Part shown: positions 52,066 to 59,579 of the stretch, one piece after another
Numbering within the stretch: position 1 is the stretch's first letter
Layout of the letters: every line of letters begins with the position of its first letter
Assembly (NCBI RefSeq): GCF_900167435.1
Contig: NZ_FUWS01000003.1
Span: 124,001-188,000 of the forward strand
DNA from: Marinactinospora thermotolerans DSM 45154
Lineage (GTDB): Bacteria; Actinomycetota; Actinomycetes; Streptosporangiales; Streptosporangiaceae
Reading direction: 5' to 3'
DNA length: 64,000 bases
The notes under the pieces: generated by a model
Told to the model about the DNA's origin: nothing
Databases searched by the model: none
What the model saw: the letters and a program-made list of their open reading frames with translations, nothing else
Made by a program: the position numbers and the translations under genes

Positions 52066-52619
52066 GCGATCCCCCGCCACGAACCCCCATGGTGGGGCCG
52101 GGAGGCCGGTCCCGTTGTAGCCGCACTAATCATTCGAATAAGGATGACCGTTTCCAGGACACGCAGCGGAGCTGGACTTCCCGACCCGCTCCCCCGACAC
52201 CAGACCCGACGTACCCCCCGCGCCGGGTACCGCCTCCCTCCACCATGTGGGATGGAGCCCTCCACCTCCGGAGCAATGGGACAGCTCGCCGGAGGCGGAA
52301 ACTCCACATTCGGCCGATTCGTTACCCTGTCGGGAACCGACCACATCCGGTTATCAGGCGCAATCACCTCACGTGGGAAAAAATATCTGCCGCTTCTGCA
52401 TTCCCGAGGCCCCCTTCGCCTAATACCGTGTGTGCCCAGAGCCTTACGGGACCCAGTGGATCCGGAACCCGCACGGCCGTGGCCGCCCCACCCAGGTGGG
52501 TCTCAGGTTCCCGTGCGACGGTGGGTCGAGCACCCAGACGGCGCACCGGCCGGATTCCACCACTGCCTTATGGTTATCAAGGGGACCCCTCGATTGACGT
52601 GGGGCCGGGAGGAGTGAAC
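52066..52619. other. Long region upstream of the STAS gene
   Basis: About 550 bases without a convincing gene. A+T rises locally at 52130-52145 and 52375-52390. I could not find a clear SigB-type promoter (GTTT with GGGTAT spacing) for the STAS gene, which would have been informative. Confidence 0.45.
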
Positions 52620-52991
52620 GTGCACAGGCTTGGGCTGAGCACCCGGGTCGAGAACCACAGCGTGATCGTACGGGTCGAGGGCGAACTCGACATCGCGACC
52701 GCTGGCGACCTCCAAGAGCATGTCCTGTCCGCCATCCAGACGCACGGGCCCTGGCTGATCCTTGATCTGTCCGCGTTGGACTTCATGGATTCCAGCGGCC
52801 TCAACGCCGTCATCAGCGCCTACCGCGCCGTCAACGAGCGCGACGGCAGTCTGGCACTTGCCGCGCCGAACGAGCGCGTCACCAAGGTGATCCGGCTCGT
52901 CGGTCTGCACCGCCAGGTTCCGGTCCACCGCACCGTCGCCGCCGCCATCATCGCCATGGAGGCCCTTGAGGCCAAGAAACAGGTCGGCTGA
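52620..52991 (+). CDS. STAS-domain anti-sigma factor antagonist
   Basis: 123 residues, a single STAS domain. DLSALDFMDSSGLNAVISAYR contains the phosphorylation site; by alignment with SpoIIAA/RsbV the serine at 58 is the acceptor. Preceding beta strands VIVRVEGELDIATAGDL fit. Such proteins release sigma factors by binding an anti-sigma kinase (RsbW type); no kinase or sigma gene adjoins, so the partner is elsewhere. GTG 52620 is favoured because GGGAGGAG lies 5 bases upstream. A strong hairpin follows. Confidence 0.88.
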   Translation: MHRLGLSTRVENHSVIVRVEGELDIATAGDLQEHVLSAIQTHGPWLILDLSALDFMDSSGLNAVISAYRAVNERDGSLALAAPNERVTKVIRLVGLHRQVPVHRTVAAAIIAMEALEAKKQVG

Positions 52992-53538
52992 CCTCCCCCG
53001 GCGATTCGGCTTCCCGGGGCGTCCCACCGCGCGGCGGTGGGACGCCCCTCCCCTGTCCGCTGCGATCCGGACACCGACACCATCGCACCGGCGGACCCCG
53101 CGGGCGTGGACGGGAGCGGACCTCCCCTTGGGGCCGCGGTGCCCGCTCTTTATCGTGGCGGGTGCCACCGGCCGGCTCTTGACGTCGGCCACGGGGCCGG
53201 ACGCTTCGCCCGCTCCGCCGGGCGCCGGTGCCGGACCAGAGGCCGGCGCCGGTGTCCCGGTCATCGCCGCCCTCCGCCCACACCCTCCGAGGAGACGGTC
53301 CACCCGTTACGGCGTCCCGGCCCTGGACGGTCCTCCCGGTGTCCCTCGGTCCGTACCGGCGGGAGGAGCGCACCGCGAGCGTGGTCGCGGCGCCTCGATG
53401 GGGCTTTCGGCCCCGCCACGGGCCCGGGCGCGGTCCGCGTGGCGGCCCACCGCCTCCCCGCCCCCGTCCACGCCGCCGGCCGTTCTGGCGTTACCCGCCC
53501 CTCCACGTCGAACCGGGGATCCGGCCCACAATGGGGGC
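52992..53538. other. Non-coding region between the STAS and SufR-like genes
   Basis: Apart from the terminator at 53016-53048 it is GC-rich and shows only shadow frames. The last 15 bases carry CACAAT, a -10-like hexamer 6 bases before the next ATG. Confidence 0.45.
53016..53048 (+). terminator. Strong hairpin after the STAS gene
   Basis: GGGGCGTCCCACCGC pairs perfectly with GCGGTGGGACGCCCC around GCG, 25 bases after the stop codon. No U-tract. Confidence 0.75.
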
Positions 53539-54216
53539 ATGACCGATTCGGGTATCGAGGCCGTCGGCGCGCTGAGCGAGCCGCTGCGCCGCCGGTTGTA
53601 CCGCTACGTGGTCGAGCACGGCGGGGAGGTGAGCCGGGCCGAGGCGGCCGAGGCGACCGGCGCGCAGCGCAACCTGGTCGCCTTCCACCTGGACAAGCTC
53701 GTCGAGGTGGGCCTGCTGGAGGTGACGCGGCGCAAGGTGTCGGGCCGCGAGGGGCCGGGTTCGGGCCGTCCCGCCAAGTTGTACCGCAGGTCCGCGCGCG
53801 AGCACGCGGTGCGGCTGCCGCCGCGCGACTACGAGACGGCCGCGCACCTCCTCGCCGAGGCGGTGGAGCGGCACGGGGCCGAGGAGGCCCTGTACGCGGC
53901 CGCCCGCGCCGAAGGGGCGCGCAGGGGCGCGGCGCTGGCCGACCGCGGGCACGGCCCCGCCTCCCCCGATCTGGGCGAGCTGCGCGCGCGCCTGGAGGAG
54001 GAGGGGTACGAGCCGGTCATGGAGGGGCCCGGGCTGCGGCTGCGCAACTGCCCGTTCCACTCCCTCGCCGCGGCCTTCCCTCCCCTGGCCTGTGGGATGA
54101 ACCTCGAACTGCTCCGGGGACTGCTCTCGGGGGCGGGCGCGGACGACGTCACGGCGTCGATGCGGCCGGCTCCCGGGTGGTGTTGTGTCCACATCTCTAA
54201 AAACAATAAAGATTGA
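53539..54216 (+). CDS. SufR/COG2345-type transcriptional regulator with four-cysteine C-terminus
   Basis: 225 residues. Winged helix at about 10-85 (LSEPLRRRLYRYVVEHGGEV, AAEATGAQRNLVAFHLDKLVEVGLLE). The C-terminal region has Cys171, Cys185, Cys215 and Cys216 in NCPFHSL, LACGMN and GWCCVHI, the arrangement seen in SufR-like regulators that carry an iron-sulfur cluster. It could therefore respond to redox or iron. The last five codons (SKNNKD) are AT-rich, in sharp contrast with the rest, perhaps a replaced 3-prime end. No suf operon is adjacent. Confidence 0.82.
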   Translation: MTDSGIEAVGALSEPLRRRLYRYVVEHGGEVSRAEAAEATGAQRNLVAFHLDKLVEVGLLEVTRRKVSGREGPGSGRPAKLYRRSAREHAVRLPPRDYETAAHLLAEAVERHGAEEALYAAARAEGARRGAALADRGHGPASPDLGELRARLEEEGYEPVMEGPGLRLRNCPFHSLAAAFPPLACGMNLELLRGLLSGAGADDVTASMRPAPGWCCVHISKNNKD

Positions 54217-54250
54217 CTTAGAAGCCGGCCCTGTGGTCTGCTCATGAGCC

Positions 54251-54715
54251 ATGAGCGACCACCATCTGGCGCAACTCAACATCGGACTGCTCCGCGCCCC
54301 TCTCGACTCCCCCGCCATGGCCGGCTTCGTCGCCCTCCTCGATCCGATCAACGCCCTCGCCGACACCAGCCCCGGCTTCGTCTGGCGCCTGCGCGGAGAG
54401 GGCGCCGACGACGCCACGGGAGTACGCGTCTTCGGCGAGGAGATCCTGGTCAACCTGTCGGTCTGGGAGACCTACGAGGCGCTGTGGAACTTCACCTACC
54501 GCAGCGACCACCTGGAGGCGATGCGCCGCCGACGCGAGTGGTTCACCCGCATGCGCGAGGCCTTCCTCGTGCTGTGGTGGGTGCCCGCGGGCCACGTTCC
54601 CGACGTCGAGGAGGCACGCGACCGCCTCGCCCTGTTCCGCGAACGCGGCGCGTCCCCCGCCGCGTTCTCCTTCCGGGACCCGATGCCGGCCCCCTCGGCG
54701 GCCCCGCGCGCATGA
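54251..54715 (+). CDS. DUF3291 protein
   Basis: 154 residues: HLAQLNIGLLRAPLDSPAMAGF at the start, VFGEEILVNLSVWETYEALWNF, YRSDHLEAMRRRREWF and VLWWVPAGHVPDVEEARDRL are the conserved DUF3291 blocks, a ferredoxin-like fold probably related to dimeric alpha/beta-barrel proteins. Function unknown; relatives are sometimes found with redox regulators. It starts 34 bases after the four-cysteine regulator and may share its message. Confidence 0.85.
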   Translation: MSDHHLAQLNIGLLRAPLDSPAMAGFVALLDPINALADTSPGFVWRLRGEGADDATGVRVFGEEILVNLSVWETYEALWNFTYRSDHLEAMRRRREWFTRMREAFLVLWWVPAGHVPDVEEARDRLALFRERGASPAAFSFRDPMPAPSAAPRA

Positions 54716-54801
54716 CCCGCCGCGCCTGCGCGTGCGCGAGCGACTACTTTCGGTAGCGTAACGGTCGTAGGTCCGCTCCCGACCCGTCTTGGAGTCCTCG
54801 C

Positions 54802-55443
54802 ATGCGCACAAGCCCCGCTGTGATCAGCCTGGCCCTGTCCTCCCTGCTCCTGTCCGGCTGCGGCGGAGGAGAACAGGAGCCGACCCGCGAGACGACCAAC
54901 ACGCCACAGGCCACCGGACAGTCCCCGGGACAGCCCACGGCACAGCAGACCACCGCGGCGAGCCCGCGGCCCACGTCGATCTCGGAGACGTTCGAGGCCT
55001 ACTCCGCCGGGGCCGCGGCCGTGACCTACGACGAGGAGGCCGTGCCCGCGGGCTCCCGGGTGGAGGTGAACACGGAGGCCGAGGACGGCGGCACGGCGTT
55101 CACCCTGCGGGTCTCCGGGCTGCAGCCCGACCGCGACTACGGCGCCCACGTGCACACCAAACCCTGCGGGGCCGCCCCCGACGACTCCGGACCGCACTAC
55201 CAGAACGAGGAGGACCCCCAGCAGCCCTCCACCGACCCCAAGTACGCCAACCCCGACAACGAGGTCTGGCTCGACTTCACCACCGACGCCGACGGCTCCG
55301 CCGAGGTCGACACCGAGGTCGACTGGGTGCCCCGCCAGGGCGAGGCCAACTCGATCGTCATCCACGCCGAGCACACCCATACCGAACCCGGCCACGCCGG
55401 CCAGGCCGGCGACCGCCTCGCCTGCGTCAACGTCCCCTTCTAG
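54802..55443 (+). CDS. SodC-like Cu superoxide dismutase lipoprotein, copy 1
   Basis: 213 residues. Lipobox LLSGC with Cys20, then a 45-residue Thr/Gln/Pro-rich linker. The SodC fold is marked by GAHVHTKPCG (His116 and His118 as copper ligands, Cys122 for the disulfide), the bridging His132 in SGPHYQ, and the C-terminal IVIHAEHTH and GDRLAC (fourth copper His, catalytic Arg, disulfide Cys). The usual zinc-site histidines between the bridging His and the end of the zinc loop are missing: PHYQNEEDPQQP continues without His. It looks like a copper-only enzyme that destroys superoxide outside the membrane. A near-identical paralogue follows. Confidence 0.85.
   Translation: MRTSPAVISLALSSLLLSGCGGGEQEPTRETTNTPQATGQSPGQPTAQQTTAASPRPTSISETFEAYSAGAAAVTYDEEAVPAGSRVEVNTEAEDGGTAFTLRVSGLQPDRDYGAHVHTKPCGAAPDDSGPHYQNEEDPQQPSTDPKYANPDNEVWLDFTTDADGSAEVDTEVDWVPRQGEANSIVIHAEHTHTEPGHAGQAGDRLACVNVPF
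55113..55443 (+). repeat. 331-bp tract shared by the two SodC genes, copy 1
   Basis: Near-identical at nucleotide level to 55851-56181, differing at scattered positions only. It covers the whole catalytic part and ends at the stop codon, while the N-terminal parts and the sequence between the genes are unrelated. This pattern suggests gene duplication followed by conversion. Confidence 0.85.
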
Positions 55444-55569
55444 GCCGCCCGGCGCCCTGGGCGCCCTCTGGACGCCACCGTCCCTTGCGGGAACCGGACG
55501 TGATCGCGCGGATTATCCGGGTAGCGGTCCCCGGTCTCGACGAATCCGAATCCTCTGGGGGTTACCGTC

Positions 55570-56181
55570 GTGCGGAGCACATCCACCGCCCTGGGCCTGG
55601 CGGCCCTGACCGCGCTGCTGCTGTCCGGATGCCAGATGGAGGAGGCGCCGCGCGACGCCGGCGCCCCTCCCGACCCCACCCCCACCGACCGGCGCACCAC
55701 GGAACCCGGGGCGGTCACCGGGGACTTCCAGAGCTACAGCGAGGACGCGACCGCCGTCACCTACGACCCCGAGGCGGTCCCCGAAGGGGCCTCGGTGAAC
55801 GTCTCCGTGACCTCCAAGGGGGCTCCCCCCACCATCGTCACCATGGGGATCTCCGGGCTACAGCCCGACCGCGACTACGGCGCCCACGTACACACCAAAC
55901 CCTGCGGGGCCGCCCCCGACGACTCCGGACCGCACTACCAGAACGAGGAGGACCCCCAACAGCCCTCCACCGACCCCAAGTACGCCAACCCCGACAACGA
56001 GATCTGGCTCGACTTCACCACCGACGCCGACGGCTCCGCCGACGCTTCGGCCAGTGTGGACTGGGTGCCCCGCCAGGGCGAGGCCAACTCGATCGTCATC
56101 CACGCCGAGCACACCCACACCGAACCCGGCCACGCCGGCCAGGCCGGCGACCGCCTCGCCTGCATCAACGTCCCGTTGTAG
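55570..56181 (+). CDS. SodC-like Cu superoxide dismutase lipoprotein, copy 2
   Basis: 203 residues from GTG 55570. Lipobox LLLSGC (Cys21), then a Pro/Asp/Thr-rich linker. The catalytic half duplicates copy 1 almost exactly, including the missing zinc ligands; the region before it (SYSEDATAVTYDPEAVPEG) is diverged but homologous. The two genes lie 126 bases apart in the same direction. A hairpin after the stop ends transcription before the convergent yidC. Confidence 0.85.
   Translation: MRSTSTALGLAALTALLLSGCQMEEAPRDAGAPPDPTPTDRRTTEPGAVTGDFQSYSEDATAVTYDPEAVPEGASVNVSVTSKGAPPTIVTMGISGLQPDRDYGAHVHTKPCGAAPDDSGPHYQNEEDPQQPSTDPKYANPDNEIWLDFTTDADGSADASASVDWVPRQGEANSIVIHAEHTHTEPGHAGQAGDRLACINVPL
55851..56181 (+). 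repeat. 331-bp tract shared by the two SodC genes, copy 2
   Basis: See copy 1 at 55113-55443. Third-position changes are few despite the much more diverged N-terminal halves, so similarity is not explained by protein constraint alone. Confidence 0.85.
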
Positions 56182-56189
56182 GAGTCCCC

Positions 56190-56226
56190 GAGGCGGCCGC
56201 TCCCGCACACCGGGAGCGGCCGCCTC
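56190..56226. terminator. Bidirectional hairpin between SodC copy 2 and yidC
   Basis: GAGGCGGCCGCTCCCG pairs perfectly with CGGGAGCGGCCGCCTC around CACAC. The last bases overlap the yidC stop codon. Confidence 0.85.
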
Positions 56227-56953
56227 ACACGCGCACGAGCCGGCGCAGCACCAGCCGCTCGGCAACGGTCCACACCGTGGTGGCCGCGAGGTAGAGCCCG
56301 GCCGCCAGTGGGACGAACATGGTCACCACAACCGTTATAAACGGCAGGTAGGTCATGACGGACATCCCGGGCAGCTGCTCCTGCCCGGACTGTTCGGCGC
56401 GGCGCATCGCCGGCAGGGTCAGCCACTGCCGTGACGCCCACGCGCCGGCCGCGATCACCAGGGCCACCACCCCGAACACCCACAGCCCGCTCCCACCCGC
56501 GGCGAGGACCTCGCCCGGAAGCGCGCCGAGCGGCACGCCTCCGAAGGTGCGCGCCAACAGCTCGTTGGGCCTCCCGCCGACCTCGGGAACGATGAACAGG
56601 CCGTACAGCACGATGAAGACCGGCGTCTGGGCCAGCATCGGCAGGCAACCGGCGAGGGGAGAGGTCTTCTCCTCCGTGTACAGCCGCATCATCTCGGTGC
56701 TGAGCCGCTCCGGATCACTGCCGTGGCGCGCCTGAAGTGCCCGCACCTTGGGCGCGAGACGCTCACGGGTCTTCTCCGCCCGCACCTGGAGGTAGCCCAG
56801 GGGAAGGACGAGAAGGCGGACGAGGATGGTCAGGCAGATGACGGCGGCACCGGCCGCAGCCGCCCCGAAGACGGGGGTGAGGACACCGGTGAGAGTGGTG
56901 AGAAGAATCGCGGCGAAACCGATCGCGGCCGCGATCGGAGGAATGGAGTACAT
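56225..56953 (-). CDS. YidC/Oxa1-family membrane protein insertase, second-type
   Basis: 242 residues with five predicted helices. The conserved core ICLTILVRLLVLPLGYLQVRAEKTRERLAPKV (positively charged groove Arg, cytoplasmic hairpin) and PLAGCLPMLAQTPVFIVLYGLF are YidC hallmarks. It is shorter than the main YidC and not in the rnpA-jag context, so it is probably a second copy, perhaps for a limited client set. ATG 56953. The DUF6412 gene lies just upstream in the same direction. Confidence 0.9.
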   Translation of the reverse strand: MYSIPPIAAAIGFAAILLTTLTGVLTPVFGAAAAGAAVICLTILVRLLVLPLGYLQVRAEKTRERLAPKVRALQARHGSDPERLSTEMMRLYTEEKTSPLAGCLPMLAQTPVFIVLYGLFIVPEVGGRPNELLARTFGGVPLGALPGEVLAAGGSGLWVFGVVALVIAAGAWASRQWLTLPAMRRAEQSGQEQLPGMSVMTYLPFITVVVTMFVPLAAGLYLAATTVWTVAERLVLRRLVRV

Positions 56954-57022
56954 GCGGAACAGGCCCCTCGGCTGGTCGGATCGGACGCAGACGGGGTGAC
57001 CGCGCGGCGCGGAAAACCCGGG

Positions 57023-57328
57023 TTACGCGGCCACCGGGGCCGCGCCGGGGGCCCGTGGCCGGGTCTTCCCCGGGGCATCGGGATCGCGTGAGGGGATCGT
57101 CGTGGCACGGCCGGCCCGCAGCCGCGCGGCCCAGGACTGGACCTGCACGTCGAGGTGGGAGAACGGCCAGGAGGCGCACCCCCGGGCGACGACCCAGACC
57201 AGCGCCACGCCCACCGCGGTGACGGCGAACAGCGCGAAGGAGCCGATGCCCGGGGTGCCGTCGAAGAACGGGTCGGTGATTCCGGAACCGAAGAACAGGG
57301 CCTGGAAGAGCGCGTAGATGTGAGCCAT
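57023..57328 (-). CDS. DUF6412 membrane protein upstream of yidC
   Basis: 101 residues, with one or two hydrophobic segments (YALFQALFFGSG, SFALFAVTAVGVALVWVV) and a proline/arginine tail RDPDAPGKTRPRAPG, a tail motif shared with small proteins encoded beside second YidC genes in actinomycetes (DUF6412). ATG 57328 has GGAGG 9 bases upstream. Probably co-transcribed with yidC, 69 bases downstream, and may be its client or partner, by inference. Confidence 0.65.
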   Translation of the reverse strand: MAHIYALFQALFFGSGITDPFFDGTPGIGSFALFAVTAVGVALVWVVARGCASWPFSHLDVQVQSWAARLRAGRATTIPSRDPDAPGKTRPRAPGAAPVAA

Positions 57329-57354
57329 CGCGCCCAGCCTCCTCCCGTCTCGGT

Positions 57355-58377
57355 TCACCGCCACCCTACGCGATGCCGCAACGCCCTGTCCCGCGCGGGT
57401 CCCGGCCACGGGCGGGGAAGCCCGCCCAGGCGTGGGGCCGCGTCGATGAGGGCGCGGGCACCCTTGCGCAGCAGCTCGGTGGCGACGGTCGTCCCGAGCC
57501 GGGCCGGCCGGTCGGGGTCGTCCCGGCCGCTCGCCTCGACCACGTGGCGGCCGTCGCGGGTGAAGACCATGCCGCGCAGCGCGAGACGCCCGTCAGGGGT
57601 CGTATGGCAGTGAGCGGCGATGGGACTGCCGCCATGCCCCCGTAGGTTGTGCAGCAGCATCCGTTCGGCGGTGACGTGCGTGCGGGTGACGGCGTCGTCG
57701 ATCTGGTAGAGGAGGTCGACGACCGTGGTGTCGTCGACCCTGCACTGGAGTCCGGTCACGCCCGCTCCCACCGGCGGGCACATGACGTCGTGGGACAGGA
57801 CCTCGCGGATCCGGTCGCCCGCGCCGAGGCGTTCGAGACCGGAGCGGGCGAGGACGAGCGCGGCGTAGTGGTCCTGTTCGTCCAGGCGGTCGAGGCGGGC
57901 GGCGACATCGCCCTGGATCTGTTCCACCCGCAGGTCCGGCCGGAGCCGCAGAAGCTGGGCGGCGCGGCGGACCGAAGAGGCCCCCACCGTGGTGCCCTGC
58001 GGGACGTCGGCGAGCGAGCGCCACGGGGATCCCGAGCGGAACACGACCGCGTCGCGCACGTCCTCGCGTGGCAGGTAGGCGCCGAAGGTGGTTCCCTCGG
58101 GTAAGGGGACGTCGCCCGGGACGTCCTTCATGGAGTGGACGGCGATGTCCACCCTTCCCTCCAGCAGGCGACGGTCGATCTCGCGGAGGAAGCCGTCCTT
58201 GCCGCCCGAGGAGGCGAAGCCGCCGTCGCGGCGGTCGATCGGGACGTCGACGCCGACGATCTGGGTGACGATGTCCGGCGCGGTCTTGACGACGAGATCC
58301 TGCACGTGGCGGGCCTGGGCGAGCGCCACGGGGGTGGTACGGGTACCGATGCGTAACAGTCCGTTCGGGGGGATCAC
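57355..58377 (-). CDS. hemC: Hydroxymethylbilane synthase (porphobilinogen deaminase)
   Basis: 340 residues from GTG 58377. The start GLLRIGTRTTPVALAQARHV, HSMKDVP, SSVRRAAQLLRLRPDL and VGAGVTGLQCRV (cofactor-binding cysteine) are HemC signatures. It joins four porphobilinogen units into a linear tetrapyrrole. The motif around the cofactor cysteine differs from the usual GQGALAIE-type sequence, hinting at a divergent paralogue; no other heme gene is nearby. TATCGT ends 6 bases before the GTG, so the transcript may be leaderless. Confidence 0.88.
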   Translation of the reverse strand: MIPPNGLLRIGTRTTPVALAQARHVQDLVVKTAPDIVTQIVGVDVPIDRRDGGFASSGGKDGFLREIDRRLLEGRVDIAVHSMKDVPGDVPLPEGTTFGAYLPREDVRDAVVFRSGSPWRSLADVPQGTTVGASSVRRAAQLLRLRPDLRVEQIQGDVAARLDRLDEQDHYAALVLARSGLERLGAGDRIREVLSHDVMCPPVGAGVTGLQCRVDDTTVVDLLYQIDDAVTRTHVTAERMLLHNLRGHGGSPIAAHCHTTPDGRLALRGMVFTRDGRHVVEASGRDDPDRPARLGTTVATELLRKGARALIDAAPRLGGLPRPWPGPARDRALRHRVGWR

Positions 58378-58556
58378 CTTCCAACGATAGGCGCGGGAAG
58401 AGGACCCGAGGGAGGTGAACGCCCATGCCGGAATTCCCGGATGTGGCCGACGGCCATGTCCGGCCACGAGAGCGCGGCGAAACGGCGACACACCGTGTCC
58501 ACCTGACGCTCTTCACGCTCGGTAAGCGGTAAACAACCTTGAGTAAAGACAGCGTC

Positions 58557-58871
58557 ATGAACCCGAGGAGCACGCCGGTGCCGATCCGTCCCTCCCACCT
58601 CGCCACGATGTCCGCCGCCATCGCCGGGGCCGTACCCCCGCGGGCGGGCCGCGGACCGGTGACCGTCACCTACGCTTCGGGCCACCGTCAGGTCGTGGAA
58701 CGGGTCGGCCGGACCCCCCTCGACCCGACCCAGGGGGGCGTGGTGGCCTTGGACGCCGGAGCCGGTACCCGCTTCTCCCTGTTCGCCTCCGGCGAGCGGG
58801 AACTCGCATCAGGCGACGCTCCCATGACCTTCGACGCCCCGCTTCCGGCGAACTCCATCATCCTGTCTTGA
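58557..58871 (+). CDS. Small protein of unknown function
   Basis: 104 residues from ATG 58557 (an in-frame TTG at 58539 is an alternative). It reads as a basic, proline-containing N-terminus, then VTVTYASGHRQVVERVGRT and a beta-like end. No signal peptide or membrane segment and no recognised family. No good ribosome-binding site lies before either start. Divergent from hemC. Confidence 0.4.
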   Translation: MNPRSTPVPIRPSHLATMSAAIAGAVPPRAGRGPVTVTYASGHRQVVERVGRTPLDPTQGGVVALDAGAGTRFSLFASGERELASGDAPMTFDAPLPANSIILS

Positions 58872-58915
58872 CCCGCCCCCGACCGGCTCCCACGGGCGCC
58901 CCGGGAGCACGGAAG

Positions 58916-58952
58916 CGGCGGGGCCCATGTCGAGGGGGTGTGGGCCCCGCCG
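58916..58952. terminator. Hairpin between the small gene and the KDPG aldolase gene
   Basis: CGGCGGGGCCCA pairs perfectly with TGGGCCCCGCCG around a 13-base loop, 10 bases beyond the aldolase stop codon and 45 after the small gene. Confidence 0.75.
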
Positions 58953-58962
58953 TCCGGCCCGG

Positions 58963-59568
58963 CTAGTCCCGCGACCCGACGAGGTCCGCGAGAAGCTCCA
59001 CCTGGGCCGGATCCGACAGCGCGGAGCCGACCGCGGCGACACGGGCGCCGGCGTCGAGGTAGGCCGGGGCCGAACGGGCGTCCAGCCCGCCGGTCGCCAC
59101 GAACCGGACCTGCGGGAACGGTCCCCGCATGGCCGAGAACCAGGCGGTCCCCAACGCGGTCGCCGGGAACGCCTTCACCCAGCGCGCCCCATGACGCAAC
59201 GCCTGCTGGATCTCGCTTGGAGTGGCGACTCCCGGCAGGTGGGGCAGCCCGGCGGCGGCCGACGCGGCGAGCACGGCCGGGTCGAACCCCGGAGCGACGG
59301 TGAAAGCCGCCCCCGCCTGGGCCACCGCCGCCACCTGCTCGACCGTGATCACCGTCCCCGCGCCGACCGCCCGGCCCCGCTGCGCCCCCGCGTCGATGGC
59401 CGCCCGCAGCGACGACAGCGCCTCGGGCGTCTGGACCGGCACCTCGACCAGGTCGATGCCGAGGTCCCAGGCGCGGGACGCCAGCTCCACCGTCTCCTGC
59501 GGGGGCATCCCCCGCAGGATCGCCATGACACGCTGACCGTCGAAGATCTCGTCGAACGTCTGCGACAT
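58963..59568 (-). CDS. 2-dehydro-3-deoxy-phosphogluconate/galactonate aldolase (KDPG/KDPGal aldolase)
   Basis: 201 residues. A class I aldolase fold with the Schiff-base Lys122 in WVKAFPA and catalytic Glu42 in VEVPVQTPEAL; Arg19 in AILRG binds phosphate. It splits the six-carbon ketodeoxy phosphate into pyruvate and glyceraldehyde 3-phosphate, the last step of the Entner-Doudoroff and uronate routes. ATG 59568 lies 11 bases after the kinase stop. With the kinase upstream it completes KDG to pyruvate. Confidence 0.9.
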   Translation of the reverse strand: MSQTFDEIFDGQRVMAILRGMPPQETVELASRAWDLGIDLVEVPVQTPEALSSLRAAIDAGAQRGRAVGAGTVITVEQVAAVAQAGAAFTVAPGFDPAVLAASAAAGLPHLPGVATPSEIQQALRHGARWVKAFPATALGTAWFSAMRGPFPQVRFVATGGLDARSAPAYLDAGARVAAVGSALSDPAQVELLADLVGSRD

Positions 59569-59579
59569 CTTCCTCTTCC

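Noticed and set aside
52089-52619. N-terminal extension of the STAS protein and a 101-codon minus-strand frame
   Set aside because: The extension has no conservation-like features, the ribosome-binding site supports GTG 52620, and the minus frame is low complexity.
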